From: Actinomycetes bacterium
Lineage (GTDB): Bacteria; Actinomycetota; Acidimicrobiia; Acidimicrobiales; RAAP-2
Assembly (NCBI GenBank): GCA_021791895.1
Contig: JAJYVS010000006.1
Span: 27,045-91,044 of the forward strand
Direction: 5' to 3'
DNA length: 64,000 bases
Shown here: in pieces, positions 15,958 through 24,109 of the stretch
Position numbering within the stretch: position 1 is the first letter of the stretch
Layout: the number at the start of each line of letters is the position of its first letter
The notes under the pieces: generated by a model
Told to the model about the DNA's origin: nothing
Databases searched by the model: none
What the model saw: the letters and a program-made list of their open reading frames with translations, nothing else
Position numbers and translations under genes: made by a program

Positions 15958-18666
15958 TCAGAGTCCGAGCGGCCCGGCCACGTCGGCATCCACGCCGAAG
16001 GCGCCGATGGCGTCGGCGACCTCGGTCGGGTCGGCCAGCCCGTTGGCCGCGAGGGAGGACAGGACCGCGACCACCGTGTGGGCGGCGTCAGTCTCGAAGT
16101 AGCGGCGCAGCGCGGGGCGGGCGTCAGAACGGCCGAAGCCGTCGGTGCCGAGCGAGGTGTAGGGGCGCCTGACCCATCGGGCCACCTGATCGGGTACCGC
16201 CCGCAGGTAGTCGGTGACCGCGACCACCGGGTCGGTTCCGTCGCCCAAGGCGCCGGTCACATAGGGGACCGCGCGCTTCGAGGCCGGGTGGAGCCGGTTG
16301 TGCCGTTCGACCGCCAGGGCGTCGGCCCGCAACTCGGACCACGAGGTCACCGACCAGGTGTCGCAGCCCACCCCGTAGCGCTCGGCCAGGATGGCCCTGG
16401 CCTCCTCGGCCACCTGCCACATGGGTCCGGAGAACAGGATCGTCGCCCGGCGGGGCTGGGCCGGCTCGGCGGCGGCGGAGAAGCGGTACATGCCGCGCAG
16501 CACCCCGGCCCGGACCTCCTCGCCCGCCTGGCCCTCGGGCAGGGCGGGCATCGGGTAGCTCTCGTTGTAGAGGGTGAGGTAGAAGAAGCGGTCCTCGGCG
16601 TCGGGTCCGACGGTCTTCGCGACCGCCTCTTCGACCACGATCGCGAGCTCGTAGGCGAAAGCGGGGTCGTAGATCCGGGCCGCAGGGTTGGTGGAGGCGA
16701 GCAACGGGGAGTGGCCGTCGTCGTGCTGGAGCCCCTCACCCTGGAGGGTCGTGCGCCCGGCCGTGCATCCGGCCAGGATCCCCCGGCCGCGGGTGTCGCC
16801 GAGGGCCCATGCCAGATCGCCCACCCGTTGGAAGCCGAACATGGAGTAGAAGAGGTACACCGGCACCATGGGTCGGCCCCAAGTGGCGTACGAGGTCGCC
16901 AGTGCGATGAAGCTGGCCATCCCCCCCGCCTCGGTGATGCCCTCTTGGAGGATCTGTCCCGACGTGCTCTCCACGTAGCGGAGCGGGAGGTCGAAGTCGA
17001 CCGGCGTGTAGCGCTGACCCTCGGGGGCGTAGATCTTCGACTCGGCGATGATGGCCTCGAGCCCGAAGGTCCGGGCTTCGTCGGGGACGATGGGCACGAT
17101 CATCTCGCCGACCACCGGGTCCCGGACCAGGTTCCGCAGCAGCCGGGCGAACGCCATGGTGGTGGAGACCGCCTGGCCGCCGGAGCCGGCGAGCAGATCG
17201 GCGAAGGTCTTGGGGTTGGCCGTCCGCGGCGGGCTCGGCCGGACCACCCTGGCGGGAACGGGGCCGTTGAGGATCTGGCGACGGGCCATCAGGTACTGGT
17301 GCGCGTCGGAGTGCTCGGCGGGCCGGTAGTAGGGGGGGAGGTCGGCCTCGAGGGCCGAGTCCGGGATCTCCTCGCCGAGGTAGAGACGGTCGCGGAGGGC
17401 CACCAGCTGGGCCTTGGTCATCTTCTTGATCTGATGGGTGGCGTTGCGGGCTTCGATCTCGGGGCCGAGTGTCCAGCCCTTGATCGTTTTGGCCAGGATG
17501 ACCGTCGGTGCGCCGCGCTGCTCGGTCGCCAGCCGGTAGGCGGCGTAGAGCTTCCGGTAGTCGTGCCCGCCCCGGGGCAGGGTGCGCAGGTCGTCGTCGC
17601 TCAGGTGCTCGACCAGACGCCGCAACCTCGGGTCGGGGCCGAAGAAGTGCTCCCGGATGTAGGAGCCCGACTCGGTCGCGTACTTCTGGAACTCGCCGTC
17701 GACCGTCGTGTTCATCCGGTTTAGGAGCACCCCGTCGACGTCGCGGGCCAAGAGGTCGTCCCAGCGCCGGCCCCAGATCACCTTGATGACGTTCCAGCCG
17801 GCCCCCCGGAAGACCGCCTCGAGCTCCTGGATGACCTTGCCGTTCCCGCGGACCGGGCCGTCCAATCGCTGCAGGTTGCAGTTGACGACGAAGATCAGGT
17901 TGTCGAGGTGCTCGCGGCCGGCCACCCCGAGGGCTCCGATGGACTCGGGTTCGTCCATCTCCCCGTCCCCGACAAAGCACCAGACCCGGCTCTCGCTCGT
18001 GTCCACCAGCTCGCGCAGGTGCAGGTAGCGGTTGACGTGGGCCTGGTAGATGGCGGCGATCGGTCCGAGGCCCATCGACACCGTCGGGAACTCCCAGAAG
18101 TCGGGGAGTAGCCGCGGATGGGGGTAGCTCGGCAGTCCGTTGCCGCCGACCTCGTGGCGGAAGTTGTCGAGCTGTGCCTCGCTCAGTCGGCCCTCGACGA
18201 AGGCTCGGGCGTAGATGCCCGGCGACGCGTGGCCCTGGATGAAGACCTGGTCGCCGGCGCCGCCGCTGGCCTTCCCCCGGAAGAAGTGGTTAAACCCGAC
18301 CTCGTAGAGGGATGCGGAGCTGGCGTAGGTGGACAGGTGGCCGCCGATGCCCTCGGTCCGCGCGTTCGCCCTGGTCACCATGACGGCGGCGTTCCACCTG
18401 ATGTAGGCGCGGATCCGTCGTTCGAGGTCCTCGTCGCCGGGGAACCACGGTTCGTCGGCGGCGGGAATGGTGTTGACATAGGGCGTCGACACCGTGGCCG
18501 GGAAGTCGACCTGGAGGGTGCGGGCCCGTTCGAGCAGCTTCATGAGCAGGTAGCGGGCACGGGCCCGCCCACGGGTGTCGACGACGGCGTCGAAGGAGTC
18601 GAGCCATTCGTCGGTCTCGACCGGGTCGATGTCGGGGATCTGGTGCGAGATGCCGTCGAAGAGCAT
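15958..18666 (-). CDS. aceE: Pyruvate dehydrogenase E1 component (homodimeric)
   Basis: AceE, about 902 residues, decarboxylates pyruvate with thiamine diphosphate and reductively acetylates the lipoyl group of E2. Signatures include GIGGHLSTYASSA near residue 105, QGHASPGIYARAF, the ThDP motif GDGEMDEPES near 230 with VVNCNLQRLDGPVRGN after it, KTIKGW, and the transketolase-type pyrimidine domain with ITEAGGMASFIA. This is the homodimeric type used by actinobacteria and enterobacteria. ATG 18666 is chosen; TTG 18672 has better spacing from GGGAGG, and GTG 18681 sits directly on that site and is unlikely. The E2 and E3 genes lie at 21-24 kb on the other strand. Confidence 0.95.
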   Translation of the reverse strand: MLFDGISHQIPDIDPVETDEWLDSFDAVVDTRGRARARYLLMKLLERARTLQVDFPATVSTPYVNTIPAADEPWFPGDEDLERRIRAYIRWNAAVMVTRANARTEGIGGHLSTYASSASLYEVGFNHFFRGKASGGAGDQVFIQGHASPGIYARAFVEGRLSEAQLDNFRHEVGGNGLPSYPHPRLLPDFWEFPTVSMGLGPIAAIYQAHVNRYLHLRELVDTSESRVWCFVGDGEMDEPESIGALGVAGREHLDNLIFVVNCNLQRLDGPVRGNGKVIQELEAVFRGAGWNVIKVIWGRRWDDLLARDVDGVLLNRMNTTVDGEFQKYATESGSYIREHFFGPDPRLRRLVEHLSDDDLRTLPRGGHDYRKLYAAYRLATEQRGAPTVILAKTIKGWTLGPEIEARNATHQIKKMTKAQLVALRDRLYLGEEIPDSALEADLPPYYRPAEHSDAHQYLMARRQILNGPVPARVVRPSPPRTANPKTFADLLAGSGGQAVSTTMAFARLLRNLVRDPVVGEMIVPIVPDEARTFGLEAIIAESKIYAPEGQRYTPVDFDLPLRYVESTSGQILQEGITEAGGMASFIALATSYATWGRPMVPVYLFYSMFGFQRVGDLAWALGDTRGRGILAGCTAGRTTLQGEGLQHDDGHSPLLASTNPAARIYDPAFAYELAIVVEEAVAKTVGPDAEDRFFYLTLYNESYPMPALPEGQAGEEVRAGVLRGMYRFSAAAEPAQPRRATILFSGPMWQVAEEARAILAERYGVGCDTWSVTSWSELRADALAVERHNRLHPASKRAVPYVTGALGDGTDPVVAVTDYLRAVPDQVARWVRRPYTSLGTDGFGRSDARPALRRYFETDAAHTVVAVLSSLAANGLADPTEVADAIGAFGVDADVAGPLGL

Positions 18667-18823
18667 GACCAATGATCCCACCCTCCCGTGTCACCGGGTC
18701 GACGCCCCGATCCGGCCGACCTGGACGGGGAGCCCGGTCACCTCGGAAGCCCGGGGCTCGGTAGTACACAGTGGGGGTGACTTCTCTCAGGGCCGAGGCG
18801 GCCCGTCCCCCGGAGGCGGAGTG

Positions 18824-19288
18824 ATGGCCGAGGACGTCGAGCCGGTCGTCGTCTACACCGACGGATCGTGCCTCGGGAACCCCGGGCCCGGTGGATGGGC
18901 ATGGGCGATCCCCGGCGGGCGGAGCGACAGCGGCGGTGAGGTCCTCACCACGAACCAGCGGATGGAGATCACCGCCGTGCTCCAGGCGTTACGGACGATC
19001 GGCGAGGACGATCCGACCGGGCCGATCACGGTGGTCAGCGACTCGAACTACGTCGTCCGCTGCTTCCACGACCGCTGGTGGGAGGGCTGGCTGCGGCGGG
19101 GCTGGCGCAACTCGGGAGGCAAACCAGTAGCGAACCGGGACCTCTGGGAGCCTCTGTTCGATCTGGCGCTCGGGTCCCGGCGCACGGTCGGCTTCCGGTG
19201 GGTGAAGGGCCACAGCGGGGATCCGTGGAACGACTTCGTCGACGAGCTGGCGGTCGCCGCCGCCACCGAGGCCCGTTCGAGCGCCTGA
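18824..19288 (+). CDS. rnhA: Ribonuclease HI
   Basis: A 154-residue type I RNase H, which cuts the RNA strand of RNA-DNA hybrids. The metal-binding carboxylates are visible: Asp13 in YTDGS, Glu48 in TTNQRMEI, Asp73 in VSDSNYV, and the last in the HSGDPWNDFVDELA region. The basic protrusion WWEGWLRRGWRNSGGKPVAN is present, which indicates the E. coli-like form. ATG 18824 has a GGAGG site upstream. Confidence 0.93.
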   Translation: MAEDVEPVVVYTDGSCLGNPGPGGWAWAIPGGRSDSGGEVLTTNQRMEITAVLQALRTIGEDDPTGPITVVSDSNYVVRCFHDRWWEGWLRRGWRNSGGKPVANRDLWEPLFDLALGSRRTVGFRWVKGHSGDPWNDFVDELAVAAATEARSSA

Positions 19289-19317
19289 TCCGGTTTGGTG
19301 TCCATTCGCCGGGGCCG

Positions 19318-19323
19318 TACCAT
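19318..19323 (+). promoter_or_regulatory. Candidate -10 (TACCAT) of a leaderless SDR transcript
   Basis: TACCAT ends 8 bases before the ATG at 19332 and no Shine-Dalgarno site is seen, consistent with a leaderless message. Confidence 0.4.
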
Positions 19324-19331
19324 CGAGCTCC

Positions 19332-20093
19332 ATGGAACTGACCAACAGCTCGGCCATTGTCACTGGCGGTGCCTCGGGGCTCGGGGCGGCGACGGTCCGG
19401 GCGCTCGCCGAGCGGGGAGCCCGGGTTGTCGTGTTCGACCGGAACGAAGCCGGGGCCAAGCAGGTCGCCGACGAGGCCGGTGGCGAGCCGTTCGCCGGTG
19501 ACGTCACCGATCCGGAGGCCTGCCAGAAGGCGGTCGACTTGGCGGCCGAGGGAGGTGTGCTGCGGGTCGCCGTCAACTGCGCCGGAACGGGTTGGGCGGA
19601 GCGGGTCATCAACCGTGAGGGCAAGCCGCACGACATCAGGGGTTTCGAGTTCCTCATGCGGCTGAATGTCATCGGCACCTTCAACGTGATGACCAAGGCG
19701 GCCGCCGCGATCGCCAAGACCGAGCCCTCGGTGGACGGTGAGCGGGGAGTCATCGTGAACACCGCATCGGTCGCGGCCTTCGACGGTCAGATCGGTCAGC
19801 TCGCCTACTCGGCCTCCAAGGGGGCGGTCGTCGGGATGACCCTGCCGGCCGCCCGCGACCTCTCGGTCGTCGGGATCCGGGTGCTCACAATCGCCCCGGG
19901 GCTCTTCGACACACCCCTGCTCGCCTCCCTGCCCGAGGAGCAGCGCAGAGCGCTGGGCGAATCGGTGCTGTTCCCCAAGCTCCTCGGTCAGCCGTCGCAG
20001 TTCGCCCAGTTGGTGGTGGACATCGTCGGCAACCGGTACCTGAACGGCGAAGTGATCCGTCTCGACGGCGGCATTCGGATGCCGCCACGGTGA
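19332..20093 (+). CDS. Short-chain dehydrogenase, 3-hydroxyacyl-CoA dehydrogenase type
   Basis: A 253-residue NAD(P)-dependent short-chain dehydrogenase. The cofactor site is TGGASGLG near residue 11, with Asp41 in VVFDRNE favouring NAD. The catalytic set is Ser in NTASVAAF, Tyr-x-x-x-Lys in YSASK, and the NCAGTG motif. The overall pattern, including PGLFDTPLLASLPEE and LDGGIRMPPR, matches the 17-beta-HSD10/3-hydroxy-2-methylbutyryl-CoA dehydrogenase branch, so a role in fatty-acid or branched-chain acyl-CoA oxidation is likely. It precedes an aldo/keto reductase by 10 bp. Confidence 0.88.
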   Translation: MELTNSSAIVTGGASGLGAATVRALAERGARVVVFDRNEAGAKQVADEAGGEPFAGDVTDPEACQKAVDLAAEGGVLRVAVNCAGTGWAERVINREGKPHDIRGFEFLMRLNVIGTFNVMTKAAAAIAKTEPSVDGERGVIVNTASVAAFDGQIGQLAYSASKGAVVGMTLPAARDLSVVGIRVLTIAPGLFDTPLLASLPEEQRRALGESVLFPKLLGQPSQFAQLVVDIVGNRYLNGEVIRLDGGIRMPPR

Positions 20094-20103
20094 GCTGCCA
20101 CCG

Positions 20104-21111
20104 GTGAAGTATCGGGAGGCCGCCGGGGTGCGGCTCTCGGCCATCGGGCTCGGCTGCTGGCAGTTCGGGTCGCGCGAGTGGGGCTACGGCGAGCCCTACG
20201 CCAAGGAGATCGCCCCGGCCGTCGTCCGGCGCTGCCTGGACCTCGGGGTCAACCTCTTCGACACCGCCGAGGCCTACGGGTTCGGACGATCCGAACGCAT
20301 CCTCGGTGCCGCCCTGGGCGACCGCCGGCCCGAGGCCTTCGTGGCCACCAAGCTCTTCCCGGTGCTCCCGATCGACCCGATCGTCGGGCGCCGGGCCCGG
20401 GCCAGCGCCCGTCGGCTCGACGTCGAGATCCTCGATCTCTACCAGCTCCACTGGCCGAACCCGGTCGTGCCGCTCACGAAGAGCGTCGAGGCGCTCGCCC
20501 GCCTCCGCGCTGAGGGCCTGATCGCCAACGTGGGTGTGTCGAACTTCAACCTCGCCCAGTGGCGGCGGGCCGAGGACCTCCTCGGGTCCCCGGTGCTTTC
20601 CAACCAACTCCGTTACAACCTGATCGACCGTCGCATCGAGCGGGAGGTGCTGCCCTGGGCCCAGGAGCACGGACGGCTGGTCATCGCCTACAGCCCGCTG
20701 GCCCAAGGGCTGCTCTCCGCTCGCTACGGCGCCGAGACGACGCCGCGGAACCTGCGGGCGAACAGCCCGGCGTTCCTGCCCGAGAACCTCCGCCGGGTCG
20801 AGCCGTTGCTGGCCGCCCTGCGCCGGATTGCCGCCGCGCACGGGGCCTCCCCGGCCCAGGTCTCCCTGGCGTGGCTCCTGCGGCGCGACGGCGTGGTCGT
20901 CATCCCCGGTGCCTCCTCGGTGGCCCAGGCCGAGTCGAACGCCACCGCCGCCGACCTGGAGCTGACCGACGACGAGGACGCCGAGCTCACGGCGGCCTCG
21001 GACGCGTTCGAGCCGGTCGGGGGGGTCGAGGCCTACCGGACCATCACCCGCCTGGCGGCCCAGCGGTTCCGGGCCCGCCTCGCGGGCATCGCGAGCGGGC
21101 TCCGGGCCTAG
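20104..21111 (+). CDS. Aldo/keto reductase
   Basis: A 335-residue (beta/alpha)8 NADPH-dependent aldo/keto reductase. The catalytic tetrad can be seen: Asp and Tyr in FDTAEAYGFGRSE, Lys in ATKLF and His in YQLHWPNP. The NADP-binding part IPGASSVAQAESNATAADLELT is at the C-terminus. The shape resembles YghZ/Gcy-like oxidoreductases, but the substrate is unknown. It starts with GTG. It lies between an SDR and the lipoamide dehydrogenase gene and is probably a general carbonyl reductase. Confidence 0.85.
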   Translation: MKYREAAGVRLSAIGLGCWQFGSREWGYGEPYAKEIAPAVVRRCLDLGVNLFDTAEAYGFGRSERILGAALGDRRPEAFVATKLFPVLPIDPIVGRRARASARRLDVEILDLYQLHWPNPVVPLTKSVEALARLRAEGLIANVGVSNFNLAQWRRAEDLLGSPVLSNQLRYNLIDRRIEREVLPWAQEHGRLVIAYSPLAQGLLSARYGAETTPRNLRANSPAFLPENLRRVEPLLAALRRIAAAHGASPAQVSLAWLLRRDGVVVIPGASSVAQAESNATAADLELTDDEDAELTAASDAFEPVGGVEAYRTITRLAAQRFRARLAGIASGLRA

Positions 21112-21259
21112 CCCTCAACAAGAGCGACGCTCGGCCCCCGGTATGGTGGGCGTGAGCGACCCGATGGGTGGCGCTTGGCGGGTCGAAGGCGGGTGTGCGG
21201 TGCCGACCTCGGCCGCCGGGGGAGGACGAAGCCGAGACAGCGACGAAGGAGCGGGAGAG

Positions 21260-22681
21260 GTGACGACCACGGGAGCCCAGTTCGACGTCGTGGTCATCGG
21301 GGGCGGCCCGGGCGGGTACGCGACCGCACTCTACGGTGCCGCCGCCGGGCTCTCGATCGCCATCGTCGAACGGGACAAGGTCGGCGGCACCTGCTTGCAC
21401 CGAGGGTGCGTCCCGGCGAAGGAGTTCTTAGAGACGGCATCGGTGTACCGGACCGTCCGGGGCTCCTCGGAGTTCGGCATCGAGGCCGGCGAGCCGACCG
21501 TGGACTTCTCGGTCAGCCAAGCTCGGAAGAACGCCGTGGTGGACCGGCTCTTTCGTGGCCTCTCCGGCCTCCTGAAGGGGCGCAAGGTCACCGTGTTCCA
21601 CGGGAACGGCACCCTCTTGCGCGGACACCGGGTCCGGATCAGCGAGGGCGCCGACGCCGGGAACGAGATCGTGGGGCGGGCGATCGTCCTCGCCGCCGGC
21701 TCGGTGCCGAGAACACTCCCGGGGCTCCCCGTTGACGGTCGCAGCGTGGTCACCTCCGACGAGTTCTTGGACTTGGACCGGATCCCCGAGTCCGTCGCCG
21801 TGGTGGGCGGTGGCGCGATCGGCTGTGAGTTCGCGTCGCTCCTGTCCGATCTGGGCTCCCAGGTCAGCGTGGTCGAGGCGCTTCCCTCCATCCTGAGCGG
21901 GTGCGACGCCGACGTCGCCGCGGTCGTCCACCGGTCGTTTCGCAAGCGCGGGATCGACGTCCACCTTGGGACCCAGATCGAGGGCTTCGTGCCCCGCCCG
22001 AACGGCACCGGCGGCGTTCTGCACCTGAGCGACGGGCCAGAGATCGACGTCGACATGGTGGTGATCTCGGTCGGTCGCCGGCCGAGGAGCGAGGGCTTGG
22101 TCGCGGAGGGCACGGCCGTCGTCATCGACGACCGGGGGTTCGTGGTCTCCGATCGTTACCAGCGCACGCACGAGCCGGGGGTGTGGGCCGTCGGCGACAT
22201 CGTCGCCGGGACGCCGCAGCTCGCCCACGTCGGGTTCGCCGAGGCGATCGTGGCCGTGCAGTGCATGCTCGGCGAGCGGACGACCCCGGTCGACTACGAG
22301 CGGGTTCCGTGGGCCATCTACTGCCACCCGGAGGTGGCCTTCGCCGGGCTCACAGAGGAGCACGCGCGGTCCCGGGGGCTGGACATCGTGGTCAAGAAGG
22401 ACCCCTTCGGCGGGAACAGTCGGGCCCAGATCCTGGGCGACACCGAGGGCCTGGTGAAGGTGGTCGCCGAGCGGGCACCCGACGGCAGCGCCAGACGGAT
22501 CCTCGGGGTGCACATGGTCGGACCGTGGGTCACCGAACAAATCGGCGCTGGCTACCTCGCCGTGAACTGGGAGGCCACCCCGCTCGAAGTCGCGCAGTTC
22601 ATCCAGCCGCATCCGTCGTTGTCCGAGACCTTCGGTGAGACGGTGCTGGCACTCACCGGAAGGGGTCTCCACGTTGGCTGA
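21260..22681 (+). CDS. lpdA: Dihydrolipoyl dehydrogenase (E3)
   Basis: A 473-residue flavoprotein disulfide reductase that reoxidises dihydrolipoamide in the pyruvate and other 2-oxoacid dehydrogenase complexes. The FAD site is VVVIGGGPGGYATA near residue 10, the redox disulfide is in GTCLHRGCVPAK, the NAD site is VVGGGAIGCEFASLL, the second FAD motif is GVWAVGDIV, and the His-Glu pair is in HPSLSETFGE. GTG 21260 follows AAGGAG at 8-base spacing; a TATGGT hexamer near 21142 could be its promoter. The stop overlaps the E2 start. Note LHRGCVPAKEFLETA, a variant of the common NVGCIPSK form. Confidence 0.92.
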   Translation: MTTTGAQFDVVVIGGGPGGYATALYGAAAGLSIAIVERDKVGGTCLHRGCVPAKEFLETASVYRTVRGSSEFGIEAGEPTVDFSVSQARKNAVVDRLFRGLSGLLKGRKVTVFHGNGTLLRGHRVRISEGADAGNEIVGRAIVLAAGSVPRTLPGLPVDGRSVVTSDEFLDLDRIPESVAVVGGGAIGCEFASLLSDLGSQVSVVEALPSILSGCDADVAAVVHRSFRKRGIDVHLGTQIEGFVPRPNGTGGVLHLSDGPEIDVDMVVISVGRRPRSEGLVAEGTAVVIDDRGFVVSDRYQRTHEPGVWAVGDIVAGTPQLAHVGFAEAIVAVQCMLGERTTPVDYERVPWAIYCHPEVAFAGLTEEHARSRGLDIVVKKDPFGGNSRAQILGDTEGLVKVVAERAPDGSARRILGVHMVGPWVTEQIGAGYLAVNWEATPLEVAQFIQPHPSLSETFGETVLALTGRGLHVG

Positions 22682-24104
22682 CGTCACGATGCCGCAACTC
22701 GGCGAGACGGTGACCGAGGGGACCATCACCCGATGGATGAAGGGGGTCGGCGACCACGTGGAGCGGGACGAGCCGCTCTTCGAGGTGTCCACCGACAAGG
22801 TCGACAGCGAGGTTCCTTCGCCGGCCACCGGCGTGATCACCGAGATCGTTGTGCCCGAGGGCGAGACCGTCGACGTCGGTACCACACTGGCCGTGATCGG
22901 AGACGGCCAGGTGAGCCCGGCGCCCGCCGCTCCGAGGGAGGAGCCGGTGCCCGAGGTGCCGGCCGAACCGCCCCCGGAGCCGGAGGTCGCGGCGCCGCCG
23001 CCGGTCACCGCGGCGACCCAGGTGCCGCCCGAACCGCGCCGGGCGCCGGAGCCGCCCCCGCCGGCACCACCGGGCTTCGCCGCCGGGGTTCCGGGCATCC
23101 CCGACGGGACCCCCGAGGAGGAGCCCCTGCTCCTCTCGCCGATGGTCCGTCGGCTGTTGGCCGAGAACGGGATCAACGCCGCCGAGATCCGCGGTTCGGG
23201 CCCCGCGGGCAGGATCACGCGGGAGGACGTGCTCGACTACATCGACGCCCATCGGCGAGAGGGGGGTTCGACCCCGCAGCCGCCGCAAGAACCGTCGACG
23301 CCGGTCGCGAGCCAGCCGGGGGTGGCCGAGCAGATCGCCGAGAGTCGGCTGGTGTCGGCAGCGACCACGGCTGAAGTGGTCGTGCCGACGGCGGGCGACC
23401 GGGTGGTGCCGTTCTCGAACGTGAGACGGCGGACCGCCGAGCACATGGTCCGTTCCAAGGCGACCTCACCGCACGCGTTCATCGCGGCCGAGACCGATTT
23501 CGAGAACGTGGAGCGAGTTCGTCGGGCCCAAGGGGGGCGCTTCCGTGCCGAAGAGGGCTTCTCGCTCACCTACCTGCCGTTCGTGGCTCGAGCCGCGGTG
23601 GAGGCGCTGCGGGAGTACCCGAACCTCAACGCGTCGGTGATCGAGGATTCGCTTGTCGTGCACAGCGAGATCAATCTCGGCATCGCGGTGGACCTGGACC
23701 ACGAAGGCTTGATCGTGCCGGTCGTCCACCGAGCAGAGGAGGTCACCTTGCGGGGGATCGCTCGCCGGGTGCGCGATCTCGCCGATCGGGCCCGATCCCG
23801 CCAGCTCAGTGCGGACGACATCGCCGGGGGAACGTTCTCGATCACCAACGACGGCCCCTTCGGGACCTACTTCACGGTTCCGATCATCAACCAGCCGCAG
23901 GTCGCGATCTTGGCCACCGACGGGATCAAGCGGCGGCCGGTCGTGGTGACGAGCGAGGACGGGAGCGAGTCGATCGCCATCCATTCGGTCGGAGTCCTCG
24001 GCATGTCCTGGGACCATCGGGCGGTCGACGGCGCCTACGTGTCCGAGTACCTCCATCGGGTCGGAGTGATCCTGTCCTCACGGGATTGGGCGGCCGAGCT
24101 CTGA
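22674..24104 (+). CDS. Dihydrolipoamide acyltransferase (E2)
   Basis: A 476-residue E2 core of a 2-oxoacid dehydrogenase complex. One lipoyl domain at residues 2-77 carries the acceptor Lys42 in TDKVDSE, then comes a long Pro/Ala/Glu-rich linker, a peripheral-subunit-binding domain (LLSPMVRRLLAENGINAAEI, GRITREDVLDYI) near 155-195, and the catalytic domain from about 245 with the active-site histidine in SWDHRAVDG. It could be the acetyl- or the succinyl/branched-chain type; its place next to lpd with aceE close by suggests acetyl. The TTG at 22674 gives the lipoyl domain its usual N-terminus and overlaps lpd by 8 bp. Confidence 0.9.
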   Translation: MADVTMPQLGETVTEGTITRWMKGVGDHVERDEPLFEVSTDKVDSEVPSPATGVITEIVVPEGETVDVGTTLAVIGDGQVSPAPAAPREEPVPEVPAEPPPEPEVAAPPPVTAATQVPPEPRRAPEPPPPAPPGFAAGVPGIPDGTPEEEPLLLSPMVRRLLAENGINAAEIRGSGPAGRITREDVLDYIDAHRREGGSTPQPPQEPSTPVASQPGVAEQIAESRLVSAATTAEVVVPTAGDRVVPFSNVRRRTAEHMVRSKATSPHAFIAAETDFENVERVRRAQGGRFRAEEGFSLTYLPFVARAAVEALREYPNLNASVIEDSLVVHSEINLGIAVDLDHEGLIVPVVHRAEEVTLRGIARRVRDLADRARSRQLSADDIAGGTFSITNDGPFGTYFTVPIINQPQVAILATDGIKRRPVVVTSEDGSESIAIHSVGVLGMSWDHRAVDGAYVSEYLHRVGVILSSRDWAAEL

Positions 24105-24109
24105 CCCCG

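Noticed and set aside
22960-23110. Pro/Glu/Ala-rich stretch in E2 as a possible frameshift region
   Set aside because: It is the normal flexible linker between lipoyl and binding domains and the frame continues into intact domains.
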